Shown here: one piece after another, positions 10,746 through 19,055 of the stretch | How the letters are laid out: the number at the start of each line of letters is the position of its first letter | How positions within the stretch are numbered: the first letter of the stretch is position 1 | Program-made: the position numbers and the translations under genes | Notes under the pieces: model-generated | What the model saw: only the letters and a program-made list of their open reading frames with translations | Databases searched by the model: none | Told to the model about the DNA's origin: nothing | Assembly: GCF_014281965.1 (NCBI RefSeq) | Contig: NZ_JACFTB010000001.1 | Coordinates: forward strand, 868,001 to 932,000 | DNA length: 64,000 nt | Reading direction: 5' to 3' | Source of the DNA: Rhodococcus sp. BP22 | GTDB taxonomy: Bacteria > Actinomycetota > Actinomycetes > Mycobacteriales > Mycobacteriaceae

Positions 10746-12485
10746 ATGAAGGTTGGAATAGGGGTTTCTGCCGGAACGGAGGTCGTGTGCGCTGCCCTGG
10801 TCGTGGTGGACGAGGATGGTTCGCACACCGTCGAATACCGCACCGTGTCCGCCGACAGTGAGGCCAATACCGACATCGGTCAGCTGGTCACATCTGCAAT
10901 CGAATTGATGGCGACCCTGTCTCCTGCACCCGCGGGGCAAGGCGCACATTCGACTGGACGGCGCGAGCCGGACACCATCGCGGTGGCGTATCGCACTGCC
11001 GATCAGTCTTCATCCATACGTTCGGCATGCAGCAATTCACACCGTGCGCTCTCGTTGGTACCCGAATCTGCGGCTTCCCACGCGTTCCTTGTCGAGTCCG
11101 GGCTCATTGCGCGCTACGGCACCGTCTCAGTTGTCGACCTGGGCGCCTCGGGCTCGACCGTGACGATCATCGACGCCCAGTCCGGTGTCGTCCACGCCTA
11201 CGAACGCAGCGCCGACTTCGGCGGTGACGCGGTCAACAGTCTCGTCAAAGATCTTGTACGCAGTAAATCGGAACGCGAAAGTCGAGCGCGTGAGGACGCC
11301 CGCAGTAACGATTCTGCGCGGTACCGCACGGTCAAAGAACAACTGTCGACATACGATTCGGCATCCATCAGCCACGACGGGGTGACGACCACTGTGGCTC
11401 GGACGGAATTCGATGCGCTGATCCGCCCGTCGGTGACAAAGGTTATGCGCCGTGTCACACAGGCGTCCGATCGGACGGGCCGTGCACCCGAAGCGGTGGT
11501 ACTCATCGGCGGCGGCGCCCACATACCGCTGGTGCGGACCGTCTTCGAGTCCGAACTCGGGCTTCCGGTCCTTACCGTCGACGAACCCGATGCCGCCCTT
11601 GCTACAGGTGCCGCTCACGTAGCCCTGACCGCTGCTCAGGGTCTCTACCCCACGGTCGGTGCCACGGCCGGATCGCCGGCTCGATCGGTCGGTCGTTACT
11701 CCGGAGCGTTGGTCGGCGCTCTCCTTGTCGCCGGAATCGTCCTCGTCTACGGAATTCAGGCATTGACCCCGTCCGATGACACCGGCTACTCCCCCGCAGG
11801 CACCGAAATTCCATCCGAGCAGTACAGCGATCAGAGCACTACCTCGATCGCAGACACCACCAACGCGGCCGATCCGCGGGCCACGACAACCTCCCTCGAG
11901 GTCTCGACCGGGAACTCGACTTCAGCCCCGACGTCGGCATCGACCACATCCGAGCGCGGCAACGTCACCGACACGACGCCGACGCCCACCAGTTGGCCGG
12001 CGGCATCGACTCCCACGCCGACGCTGCACCCGGCACCGGATCTTCCGTTGATTCCGTTTCCAGCTCCGCCGAATTGGGACGCGATCGTTCCGCTCCCCGA
12101 CAGCACCACGCCCGTGCCGCCCTCGCCGACTCCGAGCATTCCGGAATCGACGCTGCCTGAGTCGACCCCTCCGCAAGCCACCCCGCCTCAGTCCACCCCG
12201 CCTGAAACGACCCCGACCGAACGACCTTCGGTGACGTCGAGCGAGTCCGTTGCGGTCCTCCCGCCTGACACACCGGACGTTGTCCGCACGACAGAAGCCG
12301 GCGGGGCACCCGCACCTCAGGCTTCGCCGGAGCTGACGCCCCCACCGACCGTGTGGTCACCGCCCGCTGTTGTTCCAGCGAACCCGGCTTCGCCCTCGGA
12401 GGAACCCGCAGTCAGCGTGGCAGAGCCACCGGCGCAACCAGCCCCTGGTCCAGAGACGGCGAATCAGCCGGTCACGACCAACTAG
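10746..12485 (+). CDS. Membrane-anchored Hsp70-like (actin-fold ATPase) protein with Pro/Thr-rich tail
   Basis: A 579-residue protein whose first 310 residues have the actin/Hsp70 nucleotide-binding fold. The N-terminal strand is [18 protein letters not shown], the second phosphate motif is [15 protein letters not shown], and the adenosine motif is [18 protein letters not shown]. The canonical DLGTT of DnaK is altered to VSAGT, so ATPase activity is uncertain. The Hsp70 substrate-binding domain is absent. Instead a single transmembrane helix ([19 protein letters not shown], about residue 322) leads to some 240 residues of Pro/Thr/Ser-rich, repetitive sequence, presumably outside the membrane. 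ATG 10746 follows GGGAGGTGC. The function is unknown; see the matching architecture of the ESX-4 protein at 29599. Confidence 0.8.
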   Translation: MKVGIGVSAGTEVVCAALVVVDEDGSHTVEYRTVSADSEANTDIGQLVTSAIELMATLSPAPAGQGAHSTGRREPDTIAVAYRTADQSSSIRSACSNSHRALSLVPESAASHAFLVESGLIARYGTVSVVDLGASGSTVTIIDAQSGVVHAYERSADFGGDAVNSLVKDLVRSKSERESRAREDARSNDSARYRTVKEQLSTYDSASISHDGVTTTVARTEFDALIRPSVTKVMRRVTQASDRTGRAPEAVVLIGGGAHIPLVRTVFESELGLPVLTVDEPDAALATGAAHVALTAAQGLYPTVGATAGSPARSVGRYSGALVGALLVAGIVLVYGIQALTPSDDTGYSPAGTEIPSEQYSDQSTTSIADTTNAADPRATTTSLEVSTGNSTSAPTSASTTSERGNVTDTTPTPTSWPAASTPTPTLHPAPDLPLIPFPAPPNWDAIVPLPDSTTPVPPSPTPSIPESTLPESTPPQATPPQSTPPETTPTERPSVTSSESVAVLPPDTPDVVRTTEAGGAPAPQASPELTPPPTVWSPPAVVPANPASPSEEPAVSVAEPPAQPAPGPETANQPVTTN

Positions 12486-13525
12486 GCGCGGCCCGATATC
12501 AGGCTGGTGGACACCGGGAGCCCCGGGTCGGTCGCCGCTCGCAGGTCGGATGCCTCAGCCCCACCCGCTATCAGGTGCGCGCCGAGCGTGGCAATCATGA
12601 CTCCGTTGTCGGTGCACAACCGAGGCTTCGGAATTCTCAAGGTCAATCCCGCTGCGCTGCACCTAGTTTCGACCAACGAGCGGATTCTTGAGTTTGCGGT
12701 GGCTCCGCCCCCTAACACGAGGGTGTTCACATCGACATCCTGAGCTGCGCGCACCGCCTTCATGGTCAGCACATCGGCCACGGACTCCTGAAAAGACGCA
12801 GCGATGTCGGCGACGGGAATGCTGTCTCCTGCGCGCCGACGTGCCTCGACGAATCTGGCAACCGCCGTCTTCACCCCGGAGAACGAGAAGTCGTACCGTG
12901 CGTCGCGTGGACCCGTCATGCCTCGAGGAAACGCAATAGCATGCGGATCACCTTCCCGCGCAGCATCATCGAGCGCTGGGCCGCCCGGGTAACCCAAACC
13001 GAGCAACCTGGCAACCTTGTCGAACGCTTCACCCGCTGCGTCGTCGACAGTGGTGCCCAACTCTACGATCGGAGCACCGAGATCATCCACGTGCAGCAAG
13101 TGCGTATGCCCGCCGGAGACCAGTAACGCGACGCACGGCGGCATCGGCCCGTGCTCGAGGGTATCGACCGCCACATGGCCACCCAAATGGTTGACGGCGT
13201 AGAACGGCACACCCCATGCGGCCGCATACGCTTTGGCTGCGGCGACGCCGACGAGCAGGGCGCCCGCCAATCCGGGGCCGATCGTCACGGCCACTGCGTC
13301 GGGCCGATCGATATCAGCCGTTTCGAGCGCACGCCGCATCGTAGGAACCATCGCCTCGAGATGCGCGCGTGACGCTACCTCTGGGACAACACCGCCGTAT
13401 CGTGCATGCTCGTCGACACTGGACGCGACCTCGTCGGCGAGCAACTCGCACACACCGGAATCACGCCACCGGACGACACCCACACCTGTTTCGTCACAAG
13501 AACTTTCGATACCCAACACGATCAC
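12482..13525 (-). CDS. tsaD: tRNA N6-adenosine threonylcarbamoyltransferase TsaD
   Basis: A 347-residue Kae1/Gcp family protein that transfers the threonylcarbamoyl group to A37 of ANN-decoding tRNAs, with TsaB and TsaE encoded just upstream. It starts [18 protein letters not shown] (GTG). The metal-binding H-x3-H is in [11 protein letters not shown], and VSGGHTHL and [13 protein letters not shown] line the ATP site. The GTG at 13525 overlaps the rimI stop (GTGA). Its TAG stop overlaps the TAG of the convergent Hsp70-like gene at 12482-12485, so there is no intergenic terminator. Confidence 0.96.
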   Translation of the reverse strand: MIVLGIESSCDETGVGVVRWRDSGVCELLADEVASSVDEHARYGGVVPEVASRAHLEAMVPTMRRALETADIDRPDAVAVTIGPGLAGALLVGVAAAKAYAAAWGVPFYAVNHLGGHVAVDTLEHGPMPPCVALLVSGGHTHLLHVDDLGAPIVELGTTVDDAAGEAFDKVARLLGLGYPGGPALDDAAREGDPHAIAFPRGMTGPRDARYDFSFSGVKTAVARFVEARRRAGDSIPVADIAASFQESVADVLTMKAVRAAQDVDVNTLVLGGGATANSRIRSLVETRCSAAGLTLRIPKPRLCTDNGVMIATLGAHLIAGGAEASDLRAATDPGLPVSTSLISGRA

Positions 13526-13998
13526 GAGAGCGTGCCTCCATTCCCGACTTCGCGCCGCATCGTGTACGCGTCCGCACCGCTCGGCTGGTAGTACTTACGC
13601 CGAGTCCCGACCACCACGAACCCGGTACGGGTGTAGAGCTCGATAGCCGGTTCGTTGTCGGTACGCACTTCGAGGAACACCGGTCCGCCATGACTGTCGG
13701 CTACCGCGAGCAAATCGGCCAACAATGCCCCTCCGATGCCGCGGCGGCGCGCGAGAGGATCGACTCCGATGGTGTGTACTTCCGACTCCGCCGACTCCCC
13801 CTTGCCCAGCAAGGCGACCCCGGCGTAACCCACCAGCGTGCCACCCTCGCGCGCGGCAACGTAATGATTTTGCGGCGCAGCAAGTTCCGACAGAAAAGCC
13901 TGCGCGGTCCATGGGCCGTCCCCGGGAAACAACACGCTCTCGAGTTCGGCGCAACGCTCGGCATCTGCTCTGAGCAGTGGCGACAGAATTACGGTCAA
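13522..13998 (-). CDS. rimI: Ribosomal-protein-alanine N-acetyltransferase RimI
   Basis: A GNAT acetyltransferase of 158 residues, the length of mycobacterial RimI. It transfers acetyl from acetyl-CoA to protein N-termini, classically ribosomal protein S18. The acetyl-CoA pyrophosphate loop is visible as [19 protein letters not shown], followed by [21 protein letters not shown] and a [12 protein letters not shown] end. The frame is open far upstream, but the likely start is the TTG at 13998. This overlaps the tsaB stop as TTGA and has GAAGGCGG about eight bases upstream. It sits between tsaB and tsaD in the t6A cluster. Confidence 0.9.
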   Translation of the reverse strand: MTVILSPLLRADAERCAELESVLFPGDGPWTAQAFLSELAAPQNHYVAAREGGTLVGYAGVALLGKGESAESEVHTIGVDPLARRRGIGGALLADLLAVADSHGGPVFLEVRTDNEPAIELYTRTGFVVVGTRRKYYQPSGADAYTMRREVGNGGTLS

Positions 13999-14657
13999 GG
14001 TGTCACCGCCTTCGCTGCTGCGCGCTCCTCGAGAGTTTTCGCGTCCGGCCGGCGAAGGTATAGCGGCACGATCGGTGCCGGCGCGGATCCGGCTGCTAGG
14101 TGCTCTAGAGCCGCCAGTACCAACCCCTGAGGCGACGGCGACTCCACTTCTCGGACAGGAACTTCGAACAGCGCGACATGAGCCGGAGACCCAGCAGCCG
14201 CACTCGCCCCGGCAACATCGAGCAGAGCAGGAGCAACGACTTCCGGGCCTGCGTACCGGACCGCATGTCGGTACCGCGCCCAATACACCTCGCGGCGCCT
14301 GGCATCGGTGACGACCACCAGATCGGGCTCGTCGGGAAGTTCGGCGGCAATCGCGTCGAGACTGCAGACACCGTGGATCGGGATGCCCAGTGCGTCGGCA
14401 AATGCGGAGGCCGTTGCCATTCCGACGCGAAGTCCGGTGAACGGGCCGGGACCGACACCGACGACTACGGCCTGCAGATCCTGTGGTGTCAGTGACGCGT
14501 CGGCCAGACATTGGAGAATGTTGGGCGTGAGGACCTCGGCGTGAAGTCGAGGGTCGACCACGATTCGCTGAGACAGGGTATGCGGCTGCCCGTCGGTGAC
14601 GCGAACCACACCGGCGGTGACTGCGGGCGTGGAGGTATCGACAGCGAGAACGAGCAC
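13995..14657 (-). CDS. tsaB: tRNA threonylcarbamoyladenosine biosynthesis protein TsaB
   Basis: A 220-residue ASKHA-fold partner of TsaD, needed to assemble the t6A-forming TsaBDE complex. Landmarks are the N-terminal LVLAVDTSTPAVTAGVV, VGVGPGPFTGLRVGMATA, and VTDARRREVYWARY. The N-terminal lobe is conserved and the C-terminal lobe shorter and variable, as expected for the family. The stop overlaps the rimI start. It is 47 bp downstream of tsaE. Confidence 0.93.
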   Translation of the reverse strand: MLVLAVDTSTPAVTAGVVRVTDGQPHTLSQRIVVDPRLHAEVLTPNILQCLADASLTPQDLQAVVVGVGPGPFTGLRVGMATASAFADALGIPIHGVCSLDAIAAELPDEPDLVVVTDARRREVYWARYRHAVRYAGPEVVAPALLDVAGASAAAGSPAHVALFEVPVREVESPSPQGLVLAALEHLAAGSAPAPIVPLYLRRPDAKTLEERAAAKAVTP

Positions 14658-14704
14658 GGTTTCTCAGAGTACCCGCATGTCACCGCGGGCCTACCGCGGC
14701 ACCG

Positions 14705-15217
14705 TCAGTCCTGCACCGAATGTTGGACTCGGTTCAATTCGACGCACCTGTCATCGGTGTCGAGGTCGCGTCGAATGCGGACCGACACATGAGAGTCGGT
14801 GAGCTTCTCGACCAGTCCCTCGCCCCATTCGACGACGACTACAGCAGCTTCCAGATCGGTGTCGAGATCCAGCGCATCCAGTTCGTCGAGGGCAGACTGC
14901 CCCGTCATTCCCAGCCGGTACGCGTCGACGTGAATCAAGGACACGGGGGCTCCACCGTTCGGCCGAATCCCGGCCCGGTGTTCGCGTGCAATGACGAACG
15001 TCGGCGAGCTGACCCTGCCCTGCACCCCGAGCCCGGACGCAATACCCCGCGTCATGGCGGTCTTCCCCGCACCCAGCGGCCCATCGAGGATCACGAGGTC
15101 GCCGGCGACGAGGGTTTGGGCCAGCCGGTATCCGAAGTCTTCCGTGTCGGCCGCCGTCGGCAAGATCAGTGAGCGCCCATCGAAATGCAACGTGGACGGC
15201 GGCGGGCGCTCAGCCAA
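14705..15217 (-). CDS. tsaE: tRNA threonylcarbamoyladenosine biosynthesis ATPase TsaE
   Basis: A small P-loop ATPase of the t6A machinery, 170 residues from the TTG at 15217, near the usual length. The Walker A motif is GPLGAGKTAM, followed by VSSPTFVIAREH and IHVDAYRL, characteristic of YjeE/TsaE, and VVVVEWGEGL near the end. TTG 15217 overlaps the last codons of the upstream hydrolase gene. A GTG further upstream in the same frame is possible but would give an unusually long protein. It acts with TsaB and TsaD. Confidence 0.9.
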   Translation of the reverse strand: MAERPPPSTLHFDGRSLILPTAADTEDFGYRLAQTLVAGDLVILDGPLGAGKTAMTRGIASGLGVQGRVSSPTFVIAREHRAGIRPNGGAPVSLIHVDAYRLGMTGQSALDELDALDLDTDLEAAVVVVEWGEGLVEKLTDSHVSVRIRRDLDTDDRCVELNRVQHSVQD

Positions 15218-16250
15218 TGCCGCGCCATCCGCTTCGTCGACGTGCCCGCACAGCGCTCGCACGGGTGAGGAGGCGAACCAGGGCGGCATTGACTTTGTCC
15301 GGAAACTCGAGCTGCACGAGATGACCTGCTTGAGGCACCCGAACGACTTCGGCTTCGGGCAGGGCTCGAGCCATCGCCAACGTGCTCGCGAGCGGGATGA
15401 TCCAGTCCTCGTCGCCACACATGACGGTCACCGGAATGCGCGCGAGGTGCGACAGCGCATCCTTCTCGTTGTGCAACTCGAGGGTCTTCAGAAAGTTGAC
15501 GATCGTGACTACCGAGGTGTCGTCGATCATCGATTGCGAGAAGGCGACCAAGCGCGGACTCACCCGCGTTCCGTACGACGCCGCACGAAGCACCGGCGAG
15601 ATCAGCGCCCGTACAGCCCCGCGTCCGAGCTGGACCACGCCGGGCGAAGTGCGGACAGCAAAGCGAAATGCGTCGATGACGGGATTGTTCAGGCTTTTGC
15701 CCAAGCCTGTTTCGGCAAGTCCAGCCGCTGTCGTCGATAACAAGGCAACGCCGACGACCCTGTTCTTGACCAGCTCCGGACGCTGACGCGTGAACGACAG
15801 AATCGTCATTCCACCCATCGAGTGACCGATGAGGACGAGATGACCGCGCGGTGCGACTGCACGAATGACTGCGTCGAGATCGGATCCGAGCTGTTCGATG
15901 GTGCAACTTTCGGGCGTCGGTTCACCGGACTTGCCGTGGCCGCGCTGGTCGTAGAAGACCATTCGGACCGATGAGCCCCACTCTTTCTCCAGCGCTTGGC
16001 GCTGAAAGTGCCACGAGGACATGCGAAGGCAGTACCCGTGTACGAAGATCGCGGTGATGGGGGCGTCGGTGGGCCCGACTTCGCGAACCGCGAGTGGAAC
16101 TCCGTCGTCGGCGGTGACGATCGATCCGCGATCGGCGTCCATCAGCTCGAGGTTCTCGTTGGCCAGAGGATCCTTGTTCGAACGCAGCACGGTTTCACGC
16201 AGGGCTATCCCGACGCTGTTGACTATGCCTAGATGTCCGAGCACATTCAT
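15210..16250 (-). CDS. Alpha/beta-fold hydrolase
   Basis: A 346-residue alpha/beta hydrolase with an intact catalytic set. The oxyanion strand is IFVHGYCLRMSSW, the nucleophile elbow is GHSMGG (Ser144), and an acid lies in VMCGDEDWIIP. The final histidine lies in PQAGHLVQLEFPDKV. The N-terminus may form a short amphipathic helix but no clear signal peptide is present. The substrate is unknown; similar genes often sit between alr and tsaE in Corynebacteriales genomes. Its ATG overlaps the alr stop (ATGA) and its stop overlaps tsaE, so it is part of one tight operon. Confidence 0.88.
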   Translation of the reverse strand: MNVLGHLGIVNSVGIALRETVLRSNKDPLANENLELMDADRGSIVTADDGVPLAVREVGPTDAPITAIFVHGYCLRMSSWHFQRQALEKEWGSSVRMVFYDQRGHGKSGEPTPESCTIEQLGSDLDAVIRAVAPRGHLVLIGHSMGGMTILSFTRQRPELVKNRVVGVALLSTTAAGLAETGLGKSLNNPVIDAFRFAVRTSPGVVQLGRGAVRALISPVLRAASYGTRVSPRLVAFSQSMIDDTSVVTIVNFLKTLELHNEKDALSHLARIPVTVMCGDEDWIIPLASTLAMARALPEAEVVRVPQAGHLVQLEFPDKVNAALVRLLTRASAVRARRRSGWRGIG

Positions 16251-17521
16251 CTGGTCACCTCACCCGCTCTCATCTCCGGTAGTCCCGCGCCGCTGCCCTC
16301 GTACGACCTGCGCACACGGCCCCGAATTCCGGTGACTATCTCGTAGTGGATGGTGCCCAACCGATCCGCCCAGTCCTGTGCACGTGGCCCTCCGCCGTCG
16401 CCGGATCCGAAGAGGACCGCAGTATCGCCTTCGGCGACCCCTGACCCGCTCGGCCCGAGATCCACCATGCACTGGTCCATGCATACCCGCCCCACCGAAG
16501 GAAACAGTCGCGAACCGATCTGCACGTCGAAACGCCCGCTCAGGTTACGTACGACCCCATCGGCGTACCCCATCGGGATGAGCGCGACCGTGGTGTCCTT
16601 CTCAGCGGTCCAGGTGTGCCCGTAGGACACTCCGTCACCAGCGCGGACCTTCTTCACCAACGCTACCGGTGCCGACACCGTCATCGCGGGTTGCAGGCCG
16701 AAATCCCCGAGTTCCGGTATCGGCGACAAGCCGTACATCGCAATGCCGGGCCGGACCATGTCGAAACGAAGATCGGGACGAGTAACAGTGGCCGCCGAAT
16801 TGGACAGATGAACCCTCTCGGGCTGCATACCGGCCGCCCGTACGCGAGCAAGAGCAGCACGCAAATTCTCTGCCTGGCGATCGTTGGCAGGATGCTGCGG
16901 ACTGTCCGCGCACGCCAGATGAGAGAAGATTCCGCGTAAGTGGACGGACTCCTCCGCCACGGCCCTACCCAATGCCTCGATCACCTCGTCCCACTGTTCT
17001 ACGGGAATGCCGTTTCGGTTCAAGCCGGTGTCGACCTTCAACGACACGACTGCGGAGACGTTCGCAATGCGAGCATCGGCTACTACTGCCGACAGTTGGG
17101 CGGCCGAGGACACACCGATTCCGACCCCCGCCGAGATCGCCGGAGCGAAGTCGGTGTCGTGTCGGTGCAGCCAGGCAAGAATCGGGGCAGTGACGCCGGC
17201 CCTGCGCAGTGTGAGCGCTTCGTCGAGTGTCGTGACACCCAGTTCTTCGACTCCCGCGTTCAGCGCCACTGTTGCAACCGCCAGCGCACCGTGGTTGTAG
17301 CCATCCGCCTTCACCACGGCCATCATCGAGGCTTCACCAGCGTATTCACGGAGAACAGCGACATTGTGGGCGATCGCGTCGAGATCGATGGTGGCAGTCG
17401 CACCTGTACCGGAGTTGGGGTCCTCTGCGCTTACTGCTGCCACATCGACTACCGGCACGAGTTCACTGTCCACAACGTTCGATGATGCCACTCGCAACAC
17501 ATCGCTCTCTACTCGGTGCAC
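16247..17521 (-). CDS. alr: Alanine racemase
   Basis: A PLP-dependent fold-type III racemase supplying D-alanine for peptidoglycan. The PLP lysine is in MMAVVKADGYNHG and the catalytic tyrosine in GVSYGHTW. HLSNSAAT, DMVRPGIAMYG and GRVCMDQCMVD complete the family signature. The start is uncertain. GTG 17521, with CGAGGA six bases upstream, gives 424 residues. Later GTG codons would give about 390, nearer the core family length. The frame runs open into nnrD, but that extension is a shadow of nnrD. It begins 64 bp after nnrD. Confidence 0.95.
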   Translation of the reverse strand: MHRVESDVLRVASSNVVDSELVPVVDVAAVSAEDPNSGTGATATIDLDAIAHNVAVLREYAGEASMMAVVKADGYNHGALAVATVALNAGVEELGVTTLDEALTLRRAGVTAPILAWLHRHDTDFAPAISAGVGIGVSSAAQLSAVVADARIANVSAVVSLKVDTGLNRNGIPVEQWDEVIEALGRAVAEESVHLRGIFSHLACADSPQHPANDRQAENLRAALARVRAAGMQPERVHLSNSAATVTRPDLRFDMVRPGIAMYGLSPIPELGDFGLQPAMTVSAPVALVKKVRAGDGVSYGHTWTAEKDTTVALIPMGYADGVVRNLSGRFDVQIGSRLFPSVGRVCMDQCMVDLGPSGSGVAEGDTAVLFGSGDGGGPRAQDWADRLGTIHYEIVTGIRGRVRRSYEGSGAGLPEMRAGEVTR

Positions 17522-17585
17522 CGAGGTCCTCGTTCCACTTCGCGCCGATCGTGACCGAAGACACCATAGATTTCTGGCCCACGCC

Positions 17586-19019
17586 TCACCCTGTGACAGA
17601 ACGCAGAATCCTGATGGCCTCGGGGAGCGCCGACAGGAGTGGACCGGCCGAAATCGGTGCCGCGAACTCGCCCCTGGACCCATGCGCTGCCGTCGCCGCC
17701 GCCAGCGAGTGCGCCCGGGCCCCACACGCTGCAGCAACGGACGCATCGAGGCCGGTAGCCAGTAACGCCCCCAGCACTCCGGACAGAACATCTCCCGATC
17801 CTGCCGTCGACGCTGCGGATCCGCCCGCATCATTGACGAGGACCCTACCGTCCGGGTCGGCGATAACCGTCGCTCTGCCCTTGAGCAGCACGGTCACACC
17901 CCAACTCGACGCCAGATCACGTACCGCGGACACCTTGTCGGCGCCGGGCACCCGGCCGGTCAACCGCTCGAATTCACCGGCATGCGGTGTGAGCAAAGTC
18001 GGTGCCGTGCGCGAGCGAACCAGCTCTGGTTCCGACGCCAGAACGGTGAGGGCATCTGCGTCGACCACCACGGGCAGATCGGAGGAGAGGATATCGGACA
18101 ACCACTCCCTAGACCTGTCCCCGGTGTCGAACCCTGGACCGACCACCCATGCTTGCACGCGTCCAGTACTCGCCGGATCGGCTGAGACGATGACCTCTGG
18201 ATAATGAGAGACAACCTCTGCGGCCGCGCTGCCCACGTACCTCACCATGCCCGATGTCGCGGCCACCGCAGCTCCGGTGCACAACAATGCAGCCCCCGGA
18301 TATCGCTCACTGCCCGCGGCGATCCCTACGACACCCTGCGAATACTTGTCGTCCTCGGCTGTAGGAATCGGCCAGAGGGCGCCGACGTCGGAGGGCTCGA
18401 ACGCACGAATGTACGGATCAGGCAAGGTCAACCCGATCTCCACGAGTTCGACTCTGCCGCAATGCGGCACCGCAAGCACATGCACGGGTTTGCGCGCACC
18501 GAAGGTCACGGTCACCGCAGCTCGAACGGCTGGACCATCCACGCTGCCCGTCATCGGATCGACACCGCTGGGAATGTCTGCGGAAACGATCGGAGCGTCG
18601 AGCGCGGAAACGATGGCGGCCGCGTCGGATCGAAGCGGCCCGGTGCCGGAGATGCCGACGATGGCATCGATGACCAGGTCGGGATTGTCCGGTGCGTCCA
18701 CGACTTTGCCGCCGGCACGTCGAAACGCCGCAAGGCCTTCCGGGTGCGTGCGGTCCGGTTTCAGCAGGACCGCACTGACCGCTACCCCCCGGGCGCGCAG
18801 GATGGCGCCGGCCCACAGTCCGTCGCCACCGTTGTCACCGGACCCGACGAGAATGCTCACCCGTCGACCGACGACCCCGCCTGTCCGGCCCACCAACTCG
18901 CGCGCCACTACCGTTGCCAGACCGTAAGCTGCACGGCGCATCAGAACCCCCGGCGGCAACGCGTCGAGGAGCGGTCGCTCCGCGTCGCGAACCTGATCAG
19001 GCGTGAAATAGTGCCGCAT
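17586..19019 (-). CDS. nnrD: Bifunctional NAD(P)HX epimerase / ADP-dependent NAD(P)HX dehydratase
   Basis: A 477-residue fusion that repairs hydrated NAD(P)H. The N-terminal half is the epimerase, with LVGSGDNGGDGLWAG and SADIPSGVDPMTG. The C-terminal half is the ribokinase-like dehydratase, with VVDADALTVL, LLTPHAGEFERL, LLKGRATVIADPDGRV and the anion-hole motif TAGSGDVLSGVLGALLA. The length matches Rv3433c. The ATG at 19019 begins 36 bp after glmS. The order glmS-nnrD-alr suggests co-transcription with cell-wall precursor genes. Confidence 0.95.
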   Translation of the reverse strand: MRHYFTPDQVRDAERPLLDALPPGVLMRRAAYGLATVVARELVGRTGGVVGRRVSILVGSGDNGGDGLWAGAILRARGVAVSAVLLKPDRTHPEGLAAFRRAGGKVVDAPDNPDLVIDAIVGISGTGPLRSDAAAIVSALDAPIVSADIPSGVDPMTGSVDGPAVRAAVTVTFGARKPVHVLAVPHCGRVELVEIGLTLPDPYIRAFEPSDVGALWPIPTAEDDKYSQGVVGIAAGSERYPGAALLCTGAAVAATSGMVRYVGSAAAEVVSHYPEVIVSADPASTGRVQAWVVGPGFDTGDRSREWLSDILSSDLPVVVDADALTVLASEPELVRSRTAPTLLTPHAGEFERLTGRVPGADKVSAVRDLASSWGVTVLLKGRATVIADPDGRVLVNDAGGSAASTAGSGDVLSGVLGALLATGLDASVAAACGARAHSLAAATAAHGSRGEFAAPISAGPLLSALPEAIRILRSVTG

Positions 19020-19055
19020 AAACAGTCTCCCGTCGGACGTTCACCTACGTTGCCG

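Noticed and set aside
17522-17833. N-terminal extension of alr into nnrD
   Set aside because: The extension is Arg/Cys-rich, overlaps the end of nnrD in another frame and has no equivalent in alanine racemases.
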